Assembly: GCA_027022365.1 (NCBI GenBank)
Contig: JALVYU010000031.1
Coordinates: forward strand, 124,001-188,000
Source of the DNA: Desulfurococcales archaeon
GTDB taxonomy: Archaea; Thermoproteota; Thermoprotei_A; Sulfolobales; Desulfurococcaceae
Length of the DNA stretch: 64,000 nucleotides
Reading direction: 5' to 3'
Part shown: positions 43,111 to 53,003 of the stretch, in pieces
Position numbering within the stretch: position 1 is the stretch's first letter
Layout: each line of letters opens with the position of its first letter
Program-made: the position numbers and the translations under genes
The notes under the pieces: model-generated
What the model was told of the DNA's origin: nothing
What the model saw: the letters and a program-made list of their open reading frames with translations, nothing else
Database searches by the model: none

Positions 43111-44102
43111 GCTTTCCCAGCCCTCCTTAGCAGTATTATAAGTATGGGGGCACCCATGATCGTCGTCAATATACCTAAAGGGATAATCTGGCTCGTCATA
43201 GCTCTCGAGAGATCATCTGCTAGGACGAGGTATGTCCCTCCCAGGAAGAAGCTATAAGTGATGACCTGCCTTGAATCACTTCCTACCATGAGCCGTACAA
43301 TATGTGGTACCAATAGGCCGACCCAACCAATGATCCCTGCATAGGAGACGGCTGAGGCGGTGATTAATGCAGCTACACTAGCAAAGAATAATCTTTCGAG
43401 TACCGGGTTAGCACCAAGTGATCTCGCCTCATCGTCGCCGAGCGATAATATGTTTAGCCTCCACCTAGCCATTACGAGGACGATGCTACACGGGATAATG
43501 ATAAGCGTCATCCTGATTATATCCGGCCATTGGCCCGCCTGACCCACATCACCCATGAGCCAGAACACGATGGCTGCCACTTTATCCGGGGTTGGCGCGA
43601 AGTACTCCGCCAGGGAGAGCCCTGCAGAGAATAGTGCGTTCACAACTACTCCCGAGAGGACGAGCGATATTATTGATCCTCTGCCCCACCCCCACGCGAT
43701 CGCCACCACGATCAGATATGCTACTATAGCAGTAATCATCGCGACTAGCTCTACAGGGATGAATAAGGGCAGAAAAGCTAGGGCGATGGCTGCTCCAAGC
43801 GCCGCACCACTGGTTATACCTAGAATATAGGGGCTAACGAGCGGATTCCGCATCATGCATTGAAGGCTCGCGCCAGAAATGCTTAAGGCTATACCTATAA
43901 GCGCCGCCGCTAGCACCCGCGGTAATCTATAGTAGAGGACTATCCTGGCGGCCGCAGAGCCTAGTTGTGGGTTGAGGGTAAGAGCATTGAATAGTATTTG
44001 GAGAACCTTGGCTGGGGGGATTGGATACGGGCCTATGAAGAGCGATAATACTATGGCTGCGGGTAGGGAAAAAACGATCAGAATCTTATAGATGTTTTCC
44101 AT
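43101..44102 (-). CDS. btuC: FecCD-type ABC transporter permease (BtuC-like)
   Basis: A 333-residue membrane protein of the FecCD family with about nine or ten hydrophobic helices. Diagnostic phrases are RLPRVLAAALIG near residues 55-66, GASLQCMMRNPLVSPYILG following it, and LVPHIVRLMVG near the C-terminal third. It forms the channel of the importer with the downstream ATPase and upstream binding protein. Confidence 0.92.
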   Translation of the reverse strand: MENIYKILIVFSLPAAIVLSLFIGPYPIPPAKVLQILFNALTLNPQLGSAAARIVLYYRLPRVLAAALIGIALSISGASLQCMMRNPLVSPYILGITSGAALGAAIALAFLPLFIPVELVAMITAIVAYLIVVAIAWGWGRGSIISLVLSGVVVNALFSAGLSLAEYFAPTPDKVAAIVFWLMGDVGQAGQWPDIIRMTLIIIPCSIVLVMARWRLNILSLGDDEARSLGANPVLERLFFASVAALITASAVSYAGIIGWVGLLVPHIVRLMVGSDSRQVITYSFFLGGTYLVLADDLSRAMTSQIIPLGILTTIMGAPILIILLRRAGKAWR

Positions 44103-44106
44103 TGCG

Positions 44107-46206
44107 TCATCCCGTCGTAGCGGTTACGCTAGTGTAAGGGACACCGTACCATTCCTGATAATAACTGTTCGCTATCTCTGTAAAGTTAGTATTCGACCAA
44201 AGGCTCGGATAGAGCTTGATTGAGAGCCACAGTATAAATATTGATGCGCTGACACCCCAGTGCTCATAGTACGGCTCCTTGTATACTCTGCCATTCTTTA
44301 CCGCGTCAATACTCTTCAACGCCGGATTGTCTAGGATGTCTTTGGGGTCGTATCTGGCGTAATACCATATTATTATGACCTGGGGATTCCAGCCAATGAT
44401 CTTCTCTAGATCTACCGATACATAGTCTTTATTAGGGTAGTCCTTAGCGGCAACGTTTATCCCGCCAGCCAGGACTATGAAATCATTAACTGTTCCGCGG
44501 CCTCCCTGCACCATTGTTTCTTTGCTCCACAGATAAAGCACTCTAACCCTCTTATCACTAGGTATATCTGAAACTCTCGACTCCACCAATGCGATGATCT
44601 TGTCCATATCGTTTACTAATTGATAAGCCCTGCTCCTCTCATTGAATACTACTCCGAAGAGCCATATAAGCCTCTTAATATCGTTGAAACTATAGCACTG
44701 GACCTTGATAACCGGTATACCCTGGGCCTCTATTTCTTTCACAACTTTTTCGTTGTATGGCCACGTTATTACCACTTGTGGCTTGAGGGCCAGTAAGTCC
44801 TCTACATTGACCGAGAAGCTGCTTCCAGGTGATGGTGTCTTGGTTATGTTCGGGTATGCCTTCAGCATTAGGGGATTATATTTAGCGTATTTGGAGATAC
44901 CGACTACTTTGTCCATTGCGTGCAGGGCGAGAACTAGGGTATACGATATAAAGTCGACGGCCCTGGTGATCTTTGGCGGGAGCTCCACAGTTTCCCCTGT
45001 CATGTCCACTATTTTCATCCATTTAATGCTGTAGGAGGCGAATGCCTGCGCGGGTATGAATTCATGGTAGAAATGGGTGAACAGGTATTCTGCATCGTCT
45101 CTCCAGCTAATATCTTTAAATACGTCGGGATATAGTAGGGAGGCGATGTACTCTATACCAATTATACTTCTCGGCCCCCAGTCGAGAACTCCCCCTATTT
45201 CAGACCAGCATGGAACAATGTAGATACGGCCGCTTTTATAGGCGCTAAGGGCCTGCCATTTAGGATCACTCCTTATCTTCTCGATCACACTATTTATCGA
45301 GGATACAGATGATGTGACAAGTATGACGTCGGGGTTCCACGATGCCAGCGTCTCGAAGTCTATCTTAGGCCATTTCTCGTTCGGGAAATTCTTGAGCGCC
45401 AGGTTCACAGCACCGGCCTCTTCCACTGCGTGGCCCCAACTTGTGTTGGAGTAGAGGAGTATACTTCCTTTTATTAATGAGTATCCGTCGAGCAATACCG
45501 CCGATACCTTGTCCTTAACGCTACTGGCGAGGCTCTTGATTTTGTGATAGTGGGATGACAGGTATTCTGATAGCTCGTTTGCCTGGCTAGTATGTCCAGT
45601 TATTTCGCCGAGTATCTTGATCGCTTTTAGCTCGTCGTCGAAGCCATGCATGAATAAGCCAACAACTTTTATCCCCATCTGCTCTATCTTAGAAGCTATT
45701 TCCCCGGCTTTACCGTAGCCTACGTCCATGATTACAACGTCGGGCTTTAGAGCAGCGATCTCTTCTATGTTGACCCCGGTGAAAACACTTCCTATGGATG
45801 GTTTACTCCTAATATTCTCTGGAAGGTATTGGTCGTACTTGACGTACTTTCCTATCCCGACAATAAGGTTCCCAGCTCCTATTGCGAGGAGTGTTTCAGC
45901 CCAGTATGATTCTAGGACTACTATTCTTTCGACGGGCTTGTTGAAAACGATCTTTTTGCCCCTGAAATCCGTGACTATTATCGGTTTTATTTTTGATGTT
46001 TTGGTGGTTGTAGTGATGGTGTGTGGGGCTGTTGTGGTCGTTGTTGATGTGCTTGTCTGTCTCACAGTATTTATTGATGTTTGGGGAGCTGTTTTTGCGG
46101 GCTTGTTTATATACGTGTAGTATAGTGTTATACTGCTTCCTATACCGACTATTATTATTAGTATTATAAGCGCTGCAGCGGCCTTGGTGATCCCCTTGTA
46201 TTTCAA
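44107..46206 (-). CDS. Tandem-domain periplasmic binding protein of a BtuF/FecB-type importer
   Basis: A 699-residue extracellular protein. The start is TTG 46206, preceded by GAGGTG; the frame extends back to 46332 but that part is not a secretion signal. Residues about 8-34 are a hydrophobic anchor, then a Thr-rich linker to about 72. Two full FecB/BtuF-type domains follow: about 75-390 (FRGKKIVFNKPVERIVVL, GSVFTGVNIEEIAALKPDVV) and about 395-690 (TGETVELPPKITRAVDF, GSSFSVNVEDLLALKPQVV). Such duplication in one chain is unusual. It is first gene of the btuFCD-like operon and divergent from cobN. Confidence 0.88.
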   Translation of the reverse strand: MKYKGITKAAAALIILIIIVGIGSSITLYYTYINKPAKTAPQTSINTVRQTSTSTTTTTAPHTITTTTKTSKIKPIIVTDFRGKKIVFNKPVERIVVLESYWAETLLAIGAGNLIVGIGKYVKYDQYLPENIRSKPSIGSVFTGVNIEEIAALKPDVVIMDVGYGKAGEIASKIEQMGIKVVGLFMHGFDDELKAIKILGEITGHTSQANELSEYLSSHYHKIKSLASSVKDKVSAVLLDGYSLIKGSILLYSNTSWGHAVEEAGAVNLALKNFPNEKWPKIDFETLASWNPDVILVTSSVSSINSVIEKIRSDPKWQALSAYKSGRIYIVPCWSEIGGVLDWGPRSIIGIEYIASLLYPDVFKDISWRDDAEYLFTHFYHEFIPAQAFASYSIKWMKIVDMTGETVELPPKITRAVDFISYTLVLALHAMDKVVGISKYAKYNPLMLKAYPNITKTPSPGSSFSVNVEDLLALKPQVVITWPYNEKVVKEIEAQGIPVIKVQCYSFNDIKRLIWLFGVVFNERSRAYQLVNDMDKIIALVESRVSDIPSDKRVRVLYLWSKETMVQGGRGTVNDFIVLAGGINVAAKDYPNKDYVSVDLEKIIGWNPQVIIIWYYARYDPKDILDNPALKSIDAVKNGRVYKEPYYEHWGVSASIFILWLSIKLYPSLWSNTNFTEIANSYYQEWYGVPYTSVTATTG

Positions 46207-46312
46207 GGTAGTGCACCTCGCATACTGAGGGGGTACATCTCTTTTAGAAATAAATACCCTGGCTCGGGGATATAAAATTGGTGCAGTACATCTCGATAAA
46301 TGGTGCACTAAA
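46207..46312. promoter_or_regulatory. Divergent promoter region with shared leader motifs (binding protein / cobN)
   Basis: A 106-base spacer. TAGTGCACC (46209-46217) and GGTGCACTA (46302-46310) form a perfect inverted pair, each placed just before one of the TTG starts and including the ribosome site. GTACATCTC occurs twice (46233-46241, 46286-46294). TATA-like boxes are seen near 46270-46277 for cobN and near 46245-46253 for the importer. This suggests joint control of the two operons. Confidence 0.45.
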
Positions 46313-49300
46313 TTGACGAGGATATCCTTCATAATAGGCTATAGCGCATCAATGGCGGCAATGCTCGCGGAAATAGTACAAAAGCTATCTAGGAGATTCG
46401 GCTTCGAATACAAGATAATAACACCCTATGGTCTGGGGAGAGGAGATAAGGAATTCATAAAAGGATCGGATTTCATACTCATTTATTCCTCGAGGCTTCC
46501 AGACGAGTATGAGGATATTCTGGAGGAGATCAAGGACGAAAAGATGATTGCAGGGCTAGAGGATACACATTCTTATCTTACTAATATCGGAGCTGAGCAC
46601 TATACTCGCCTCGTCAAATACCTAAAGATAGGTGGACGTGAAAACCTAGAGTCGCTGGTCTATTACATACTCAAATTATTAGGCTACAATGTAGATGCTC
46701 CTCAGCCCAAGCCCGTTCCATGGCATGGAGTATATCACCCAGCCCTAGGCGTGTATAGGACAACCCAAGAGTATCTTCAAGCCTATAAGTTCTCTGATAG
46801 GCCCCTAGTAGGTATACTATTCTATAGGAATGACTGGCTCTATGGAAGAACCCGTCTCGTAGACGAGCTCGTCAAAGCAATAGAGGCCGAGGGCCTCGGC
46901 GTTCTCCCTGTTTTCACGTACGGTTTCAAAGACAAATACCTGGGAACACCATCATCCGAGGACACTATAAGGGAGTATTTCATACAGGACAACAAATCGA
47001 TAATAGACGTACTAATCAATCTCACGAGTTTCTTCATACTAGACCATGGCAGGAGCAGGGAGTGGAGCGTTAAAGGCTATGAACTTGCCAGTGGACTGCG
47101 TCTACTAAAGAAAATAAACGCACCAGTGCTCGAATACCTGACCATGTATGATAGGAGCCCCGAGCAGTGGAGGGATGATCCAAAGGGATGCGGGTACATG
47201 ACACTAGTATATAGGATAAGCATGTCCGAAGTCGATGGAGCGATAGAACCAATACCGGTTGCCGCAACCAGGCTGAATGAGTACGGGGGCAAAGACATAG
47301 TGCCTCTGCGAGACCAAATAAGGATTGTTGCTAGAAGGATCAAGAAATGGGTTAGACTAAGACATAAACCACCGAGTGAGAGAAGGATAGCGATCATACT
47401 GATAAATCCGCCGTGCAAGGGCCTGGAAGCGAATGTTGCGGTGGGCTTCGGCCTGGATGTCCCCGAGAGCGTTGTCAAGTTCCTCAAGAAGCTGAAGGAG
47501 GCAGGCTACGATGTCGGTTATGAAATCCCGGAAACGGGAGAGGAACTGATAAAGATGATCATGGAGAAAAAGGCGTTAAGCGAGTTCCGATGGACATCTG
47601 TCGAGGACATAGTCACGAATGGCGGAGCGCTGGACATCCTCCCCCTCATCAAGTACCTCGAATACTATCGAGAACTGCCTGAGAAGGCCAGGAGGGAGAT
47701 AGAATCCTCGTGGGGCGACCCCGTTAGAGTGGTTAGGGAGAAGCCGCCGGGGCTGGCGGGCATGATCCATGACGGCGGCTTCGTGATCCCCGGCCTCAGG
47801 TTCGGCAATGTGGTCATTATACCGCAGCCTAAAAGAGGGTGTGCTGGCCCTAGGTGTGATGGAACAGTATGTAAGATACTTCACGATCCAAATGTCCCGC
47901 CGCCCCATCAATGGCTTGCCGTCTACTGGTGGATAACTAGGGTATTTGACGCGGATATTATGATTCACTTCGGGACGCACGGTTACCTCGAGTTCCTGCC
48001 CGGAAAGAACGCTTGTCTATCGAGTTCTTGTTGGCCACTGATAAGCATCGATGACACGCCCCACCTATACGTCTACGTGGTATCAAACCCTATGGAGGGC
48101 TCGATCGCTAAGCGCCGCGGGATGGCGGCACTAGTAGATCATCTCTATCCGCCCATGGCTGCTGCCGACACAATGAGTGAGCTCGACGACCTTGTCAACC
48201 AGTATCTTAAAGCCAAGAATATGGGGGACGAGACGCGCAGGAAAGAGCTACTGGAGATGATAAAGGAGCTGGCGGTGAAGCACGATATAAAGCTACGAAA
48301 AGGTATGGGTGCGGACGAGATCATAGAGGCTGTGCACAAGAAGCTCCACATAATAGGAGAAACAGACATAAATCTCGGACTACACGTCCTAGGCAGGCCG
48401 CCGACCCCTGTATCGAAACTGGCTAAATACGTGGTAACAATAGATACAAGACTCCCCCCAGAACAATCGCTCGTGAAAAATATTTCTCGCATCATAGGAG
48501 TAAAGTACGGGGAACTCGACGATAACCCCATGAAAATCCATGAAAAACTAGGGATACCGTATAGAGAACTGAAAAAGAAGATCAGGAAGGCCGCCGAAAA
48601 AATACTGGAGAAAACCCTTGAGTCGAAGGAACAAGCAGATCATCTACGGATACTCGAGGAAATTATTATGGAGTATTTTCCAGGAGCAAGGATTAGATCC
48701 TTAAATGACTGTATATATGCCCTTAAAAACGCTCTACGAATAGCTGAGCTGCTAACGGATACGGACAAAGAGATGGCCTCCCTTCTAGACGGAGTAGCAG
48801 GAGGATACATTGAACCAGGCCCTTCCGGCAACCTATACAGGGGTAAGATCAACGTACTCCCAACTGGGAGGAACTTCTACCTCCTAGACCCACGGACACT
48901 CCCAACAAGAGCAGCCTGGATGATAGGCACAAAGTCAGCTGATCTTCTCATTAAGTACTATGTTGAGAAGCATGGGAGAATGCCTGAGACCATAGGACAA
49001 GTACTATGGAGTATTGACGCCTTTAAGGCTGATGGGGAGCAGCTGGCCCAGATACTATACCTGCTAGGCGTCGAGCCTGTATGGGATGACGGAGGAAATG
49101 TCGTGGATCTGAAGCCAATACCGCTGGAGGAGCTGGGCAGGCCGAGAATAGATGTCCTGGTGAGAATAAGTGGTATAGTTAGAGATCTCCTACCAAACTA
49201 TATAGAGCTGATCGATAGGGCTGTCTCCATCGTGATCAGTCTGGATGAGCCCCCCGAAATGAACTTTCCGAGGAAACACTATCTCGAAGACGTAGAGAAG

Positions 49301-50173
49301 CTAGTTAGCCTCGGCTACAGTAGGGGAGAGGCCGAAGAGATCGCGAGGCACCGTGTTTACGGTTCACCCCCAGGTAGTTATGGAGCAGGGGTAAATCTGG
49401 CCGTAGAGGCATCCGCGTGGAAGGACAGCGGTGATCTTGCCAAGATATGGGTGCAGTGGAGCGGGTACGCCTATACCCGAAGCAAATACGGTGTCGAGTC
49501 CCACGAGCACCTCGTCCTCAGCCTCAGGCGCGTGGACATGGTTAACAGGAACCATGTAAGCGACGAACACGACATACTGGGCTGTTGCTGTTACTTCTCA
49601 TACCATGGAGGATTCTACAATGCTGCTAAGACGCTGTCGGGCCGTGAGGTAGAAGCTGTGACTATAGACACCCGTAACGTGTACAGTTTAAGGATCAGGG
49701 GGATGGATGAGGAAATAGAGCGTGTGGTCCGGGCCAAACTACTAAATGATCAATGGATAGCTGAGATGAAGAAGCACGGCTACCGTGGTGCAAGCGAGTT
49801 TCAGCGTAAAATACTCCATTTCTATGGATGGGCCTCGGTGTCGGGGCTAGCCGAAGACTGGATGTTCGAGAAAATCGCCGAGAAATATGTTCTGGATGAG
49901 GAAATGAGGGAATGGTTCCTAGAGCACAACAAGTGGGCTCTAGAGGAGATCACTAGGAGGCTAATCGAGGCGGGACTTAGAGGGGTCTGGAAAGCACCTT
50001 CCGAGCTCCTAGATAAATTAAGACAGGTATATTCCGAGATAGAGGGTTATCTCGAAGAGGAACTCGGTGCTGGAGAAGTACAGGGAGGCGCCATAGACGT
50101 GGTGGGCTATGATGAAGTAGAGGAATGGAGGGAGAAGATGGAGAGAATCGATAAAATACTGGAAGAGATATAG
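46313..50173 (+). CDS. cobN: CobN/BchH-type metal chelatase large subunit
   Basis: A 1286-residue large subunit that inserts a metal (cobalt, magnesium or another) into a tetrapyrrole with the AAA+ subunit. Family features are GFGLDVPESVVKFLKKLK (middle), the HFGTHGYLEFLPGK active-site region (about residues 553-566), NPMEGSIAKRR, VRISGIVRDLLPNY and GSPPGSYGAGVN near the C-terminus. The AAA+/VWA partner follows. A CobN role is favoured by overall sequence, but the actual metal and tetrapyrrole are unknown; no cobalamin synthesis genes are seen in the window. Confidence 0.9.
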   Translation: MTRISFIIGYSASMAAMLAEIVQKLSRRFGFEYKIITPYGLGRGDKEFIKGSDFILIYSSRLPDEYEDILEEIKDEKMIAGLEDTHSYLTNIGAEHYTRLVKYLKIGGRENLESLVYYILKLLGYNVDAPQPKPVPWHGVYHPALGVYRTTQEYLQAYKFSDRPLVGILFYRNDWLYGRTRLVDELVKAIEAEGLGVLPVFTYGFKDKYLGTPSSEDTIREYFIQDNKSIIDVLINLTSFFILDHGRSREWSVKGYELASGLRLLKKINAPVLEYLTMYDRSPEQWRDDPKGCGYMTLVYRISMSEVDGAIEPIPVAATRLNEYGGKDIVPLRDQIRIVARRIKKWVRLRHKPPSERRIAIILINPPCKGLEANVAVGFGLDVPESVVKFLKKLKEAGYDVGYEIPETGEELIKMIMEKKALSEFRWTSVEDIVTNGGALDILPLIKYLEYYRELPEKARREIESSWGDPVRVVREKPPGLAGMIHDGGFVIPGLRFGNVVIIPQPKRGCAGPRCDGTVCKILHDPNVPPPHQWLAVYWWITRVFDADIMIHFGTHGYLEFLPGKNACLSSSCWPLISIDDTPHLYVYVVSNPMEGSIAKRRGMAALVDHLYPPMAAADTMSELDDLVNQYLKAKNMGDETRRKELLEMIKELAVKHDIKLRKGMGADEIIEAVHKKLHIIGETDINLGLHVLGRPPTPVSKLAKYVVTIDTRLPPEQSLVKNISRIIGVKYGELDDNPMKIHEKLGIPYRELKKKIRKAAEKILEKTLESKEQADHLRILEEIIMEYFPGARIRSLNDCIYALKNALRIAELLTDTDKEMASLLDGVAGGYIEPGPSGNLYRGKINVLPTGRNFYLLDPRTLPTRAAWMIGTKSADLLIKYYVEKHGRMPETIGQVLWSIDAFKADGEQLAQILYLLGVEPVWDDGGNVVDLKPIPLEELGRPRIDVLVRISGIVRDLLPNYIELIDRAVSIVISLDEPPEMNFPRKHYLEDVEKLVSLGYSRGEAEEIARHRVYGSPPGSYGAGVNLAVEASAWKDSGDLAKIWVQWSGYAYTRSKYGVESHEHLVLSLRRVDMVNRNHVSDEHDILGCCCYFSYHGGFYNAAKTLSGREVEAVTIDTRNVYSLRIRGMDEEIERVVRAKLLNDQWIAEMKKHGYRGASEFQRKILHFYGWASVSGLAEDWMFEKIAEKYVLDEEMREWFLEHNKWALEEITRRLIEAGLRGVWKAPSELLDKLRQVYSEIEGYLEEELGAGEVQGGAIDVVGYDEVEEWREKMERIDKILEEI

Positions 50174-50212
50174 CTTGATTGGTACACAGTCTAATGATAA
50201 TAGGTGCAGATA

Positions 50213-52117
50213 ATGGGTTATTCGACCAGAATAACTGTCTTCCCGTTTACGGCGATAGTGGGGCTAGATGATGCTAAGACAGCACTACTCGCCGTTGCCG
50301 TGAACCCCCTCATAGGAGGCGTACTTCTCAGGGGAGACAAGGGAACAGGTAAGACGACACTGGTAAGATCATTAGCGAACCTACTCCCGGAGATCAAGGT
50401 AGTCGCGGACTGCCCGTTCAACTGTGACCCGGAAAACCCCAGCATGATGTGCGATAATTGTTACAGGCGGTGGAGACGGGGAGAAAAACTACCCGTAACC
50501 ACACGAAAGATGCGCGTAGTCGATCTCCCCTTAAGTGTTACTCCGGACAGATTGATAGGGACGATAGATGTAGAGAAGTTCCTCAGAGAAGGAGTAAAAG
50601 CAGTCAGCCCTGGACTATTGGCCGAGGCAAACAGAAATATACTCTACATAGATGAAGTAAACCTTCTCGACGACTACATAGCTGATCTAATACTAGATGC
50701 CGCGGCATACGGCTGGAACATCATTGAAAGAGAACATGTTTCCTTCAAACACCCCTCAAGATTCATACTAGTTGGGAGTATGAACCCCGAGGAAGGCGAG
50801 CTCAGGCCCCAGCTACTGGACAGGTTCGGCCTAGTGGTAGATGTCAATGCTCCAATGGATCCAGAATTGAGAGCAGAGATAGTTAGGCGTGTCGAGGAAT
50901 ACAGTATCGACCCCATAGCGTTCTACAAAAAATATGAGCCGCTCGAAAACGAACTCCGTGAAAAAATAGCACGAGCACGGAAAATACTGCGCGAAGTAAC
51001 CATAGACGATGAACTACTCAGAGCAGTCGCTGAGAAAATAGCAGAGATGAAGATAAGGACCTGCAGGGCGGAGATAACTGTTGTTAGGACGGCTAAGGCA
51101 CTAGCAGCGCTGGATGGCCGGAGAAAAGTTAGCGAGGACGATATAGAGAAAGCCATGAAACTAGCCCTACCCCATAGGATAAAGCTGAACCCCTTCGAAG
51201 AAGCGGGAAAAAGAGAACGCCCTTTCGAGCAAAAATCTTCCGGGCAGACTAAACCACATAGTCATAACCATCATTACTCCAAGGACTATAATCTGGCTCA
51301 ACAAGGAGGAGGGGGAAATAGTCCAGGTAGCGGGAAAGAGCTGAGGCTAGGCTCGCTAAGACCTAGTACCTCGCTACATATCATTCCTATAAGGAGGGCT
51401 AGTAGCAGAAAATGGATGGATTATGGAAGGAGAAGCAGGAAAACGTTTAGGACTAGAATAGGGGGTTTCGTCGGAGCTCCTATAGGTTATATCTACCCTG
51501 CCCCGAGACCAAGAGACATAGACCTCGTAGGCACTCTCATCGCATCAACGATCATGGGAGATCGTGGTAAGTGTCTCGCCGAGAAAATAAGGCGTTGCCC
51601 CGTACCTGTCCTGACTATGATCTGTCTGGATGCTAGCGGGAGCATGAATTACCGGAAAAGAATAATGATCGCGAAGGCGATCGCATATATGATCACTAGG
51701 AGAAGCTATACGCTAAAAACATGGTTGTCGCTCCTTGCCTTTAGAGGTGAAGGCGTTAAGGAGTATATTCCGCCTACTAGGAACTACAGAAAAATAATGG
51801 ATTTGATCGAGAAGATCCCATCAGGTAGAAAAACACCATTATCCGCGTGCCTATATCGAGTGCTTGAGGAAGTATCTATCTTTCGTAAAAAATACAGGAA
51901 TTCTGAGGCAGAGGTCTTCCTCATCACCGACGGCAAAGCCAACGTCTCAATTACTGGTAAGAATATTAAGAGTGAACTAGTGGGCCTAGCCAGGGAGATT
52001 AGGAGGAGGAGAATAAGACTCTATATTATTGATCCGAGAGGGAGAACAGTAGATCCCGGCATTGACTATATAAAATTGATAGCTTACCATTCGGGTGGAA
52101 AGGTGATCAGGATCTAA
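50213..52117 (+). CDS. Chelatase AAA+/VWA subunit (ChlI-ChlD/BchI-BchD fusion-like)
   Basis: A 634-residue ATPase partner of CobN. Walker A is GDKGTGKTT (about 41-49), a four-cysteine group (C67, C71, C80, C83) may bind zinc or a cluster, and Walker B is ILYIDEVNLL (about 143-152). A His/Gly-rich linker (around 340-375) precedes a C-terminal von Willebrand A domain with the MIDAS motif CLDASGSMN (about 470-478). Thus the I and D functions are in one protein. ATG 50213 follows AGGTGCA. It is 40 bases after cobN. Confidence 0.9.
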   Translation: MGYSTRITVFPFTAIVGLDDAKTALLAVAVNPLIGGVLLRGDKGTGKTTLVRSLANLLPEIKVVADCPFNCDPENPSMMCDNCYRRWRRGEKLPVTTRKMRVVDLPLSVTPDRLIGTIDVEKFLREGVKAVSPGLLAEANRNILYIDEVNLLDDYIADLILDAAAYGWNIIEREHVSFKHPSRFILVGSMNPEEGELRPQLLDRFGLVVDVNAPMDPELRAEIVRRVEEYSIDPIAFYKKYEPLENELREKIARARKILREVTIDDELLRAVAEKIAEMKIRTCRAEITVVRTAKALAALDGRRKVSEDDIEKAMKLALPHRIKLNPFEEAGKRERPFEQKSSGQTKPHSHNHHYSKDYNLAQQGGGGNSPGSGKELRLGSLRPSTSLHIIPIRRASSRKWMDYGRRSRKTFRTRIGGFVGAPIGYIYPAPRPRDIDLVGTLIASTIMGDRGKCLAEKIRRCPVPVLTMICLDASGSMNYRKRIMIAKAIAYMITRRSYTLKTWLSLLAFRGEGVKEYIPPTRNYRKIMDLIEKIPSGRKTPLSACLYRVLEEVSIFRKKYRNSEAEVFLITDGKANVSITGKNIKSELVGLAREIRRRRIRLYIIDPRGRTVDPGIDYIKLIAYHSGGKVIRI

Positions 52118-52331
52118 TATAGCCCGGTTGACAATTATTGTTCGATCTAAGTCATCGCTGATGGGTTTCAATAAAATTTTGGTACGAAATACTTTATTCC
52201 TTCTCTTGGAATTATTATGGTTTAACGTATGAAGATTATAATGAAATGAGAAAATTCATGGAACAAACTAATAAAAAGAATGCCTGTTCACACTAGAAGT
52301 GGTCTGAGAATATATCAGGTGCAATTCAGAA
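52118..52331. other. Intergenic region upstream of the MobA/CobY-like gene
   Basis: AT-rich, about 210 bases. No RNA gene recognised. AGGTGCA at 52318-52324 is the ribosome site of the following TTG start. Confidence 0.35.
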
Positions 52332-53003
52332 TTGCGGGCCGCGATTTTGCTCAATATTTCATCCGATTATAGTTACAGGAAAATTATATTTAGTGACATA
52401 GACGGGGTCTCGGTGATCGAAAAGGTTTATGAAAATGTGGAGAACGTTTTTGATGAAGCAAATATTGTTGGTGGAGGCGAACTGTACGATGAGGTGACAG
52501 AATTTCTCGGAGTAGAAGGTATTAGAGACGAGTATGAAGAGCCGTATTTCTTATCTAATCTTGCCATAGCCATCCGCAAGCTGGGCGATGTATTTGTTTT
52601 CTCACCGAATATGCCGTGTATAAACCGTAGATTCGTTGAAGTGCTTATACGGATATGGAGGCCTGGAGGATATCTTATTGTAGCTCCTTGTTGGCAAGAC
52701 AATAGTGTCGTATACGGCCAAGCAATATATTCTAAGCTGCTCATCAAAGATATTGAGCAACTAATTGAAGCGAAGAAAGATATTTCCGATCTCTACGATC
52801 TCCATCCGGACAAAACATATGTGCTCTACCTGGACAGATTACCTATAGCTTATACGTCTAGCACAGTAACTATAGATAATGAAGAGGACTTGAAAATGTT
52901 CAAAGAACTACTTGGCGTCAAGGACTCTTTAGAATATGCATGTAAGGAGATGTTCAAAGAACTATATCTTAGAAGAAGCCGCCGGTTCTTTTCGCCCTCT
53001 TAG
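52332..53003 (+). CDS. Degenerate MobA/CobY-like nucleotidyltransferase
   Basis: A 223-residue protein of probable GT-A/nucleotidyltransferase fold. It begins RAAILLNI (where MobA has AIILAGG), and has VFSPNMPCINRRFVEVLI where active relatives have an acidic metal-binding DMPF-type phrase. Loss of the glycine loop and the Asp suggests altered or lost catalysis. Beside a CobN chelatase, a cobinamide-phosphate guanylyltransferase-like role is conceivable, but this is speculative. TTG start after GGTGCA. The end overlaps the opposite-strand gene by 42 bases. Confidence 0.55.
   Translation: MRAAILLNISSDYSYRKIIFSDIDGVSVIEKVYENVENVFDEANIVGGGELYDEVTEFLGVEGIRDEYEEPYFLSNLAIAIRKLGDVFVFSPNMPCINRRFVEVLIRIWRPGGYLIVAPCWQDNSVVYGQAIYSKLLIKDIEQLIEAKKDISDLYDLHPDKTYVLYLDRLPIAYTSSTVTIDNEEDLKMFKELLGVKDSLEYACKEMFKELYLRRSRRFFSPS

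Noticed and set aside
46207-46332. N-terminal extension of the tandem-domain binding protein
   Set aside because: The 42 residues precede the hydrophobic anchor and run into the cobN gene on the other strand; TTG 46206 has a ribosome site.
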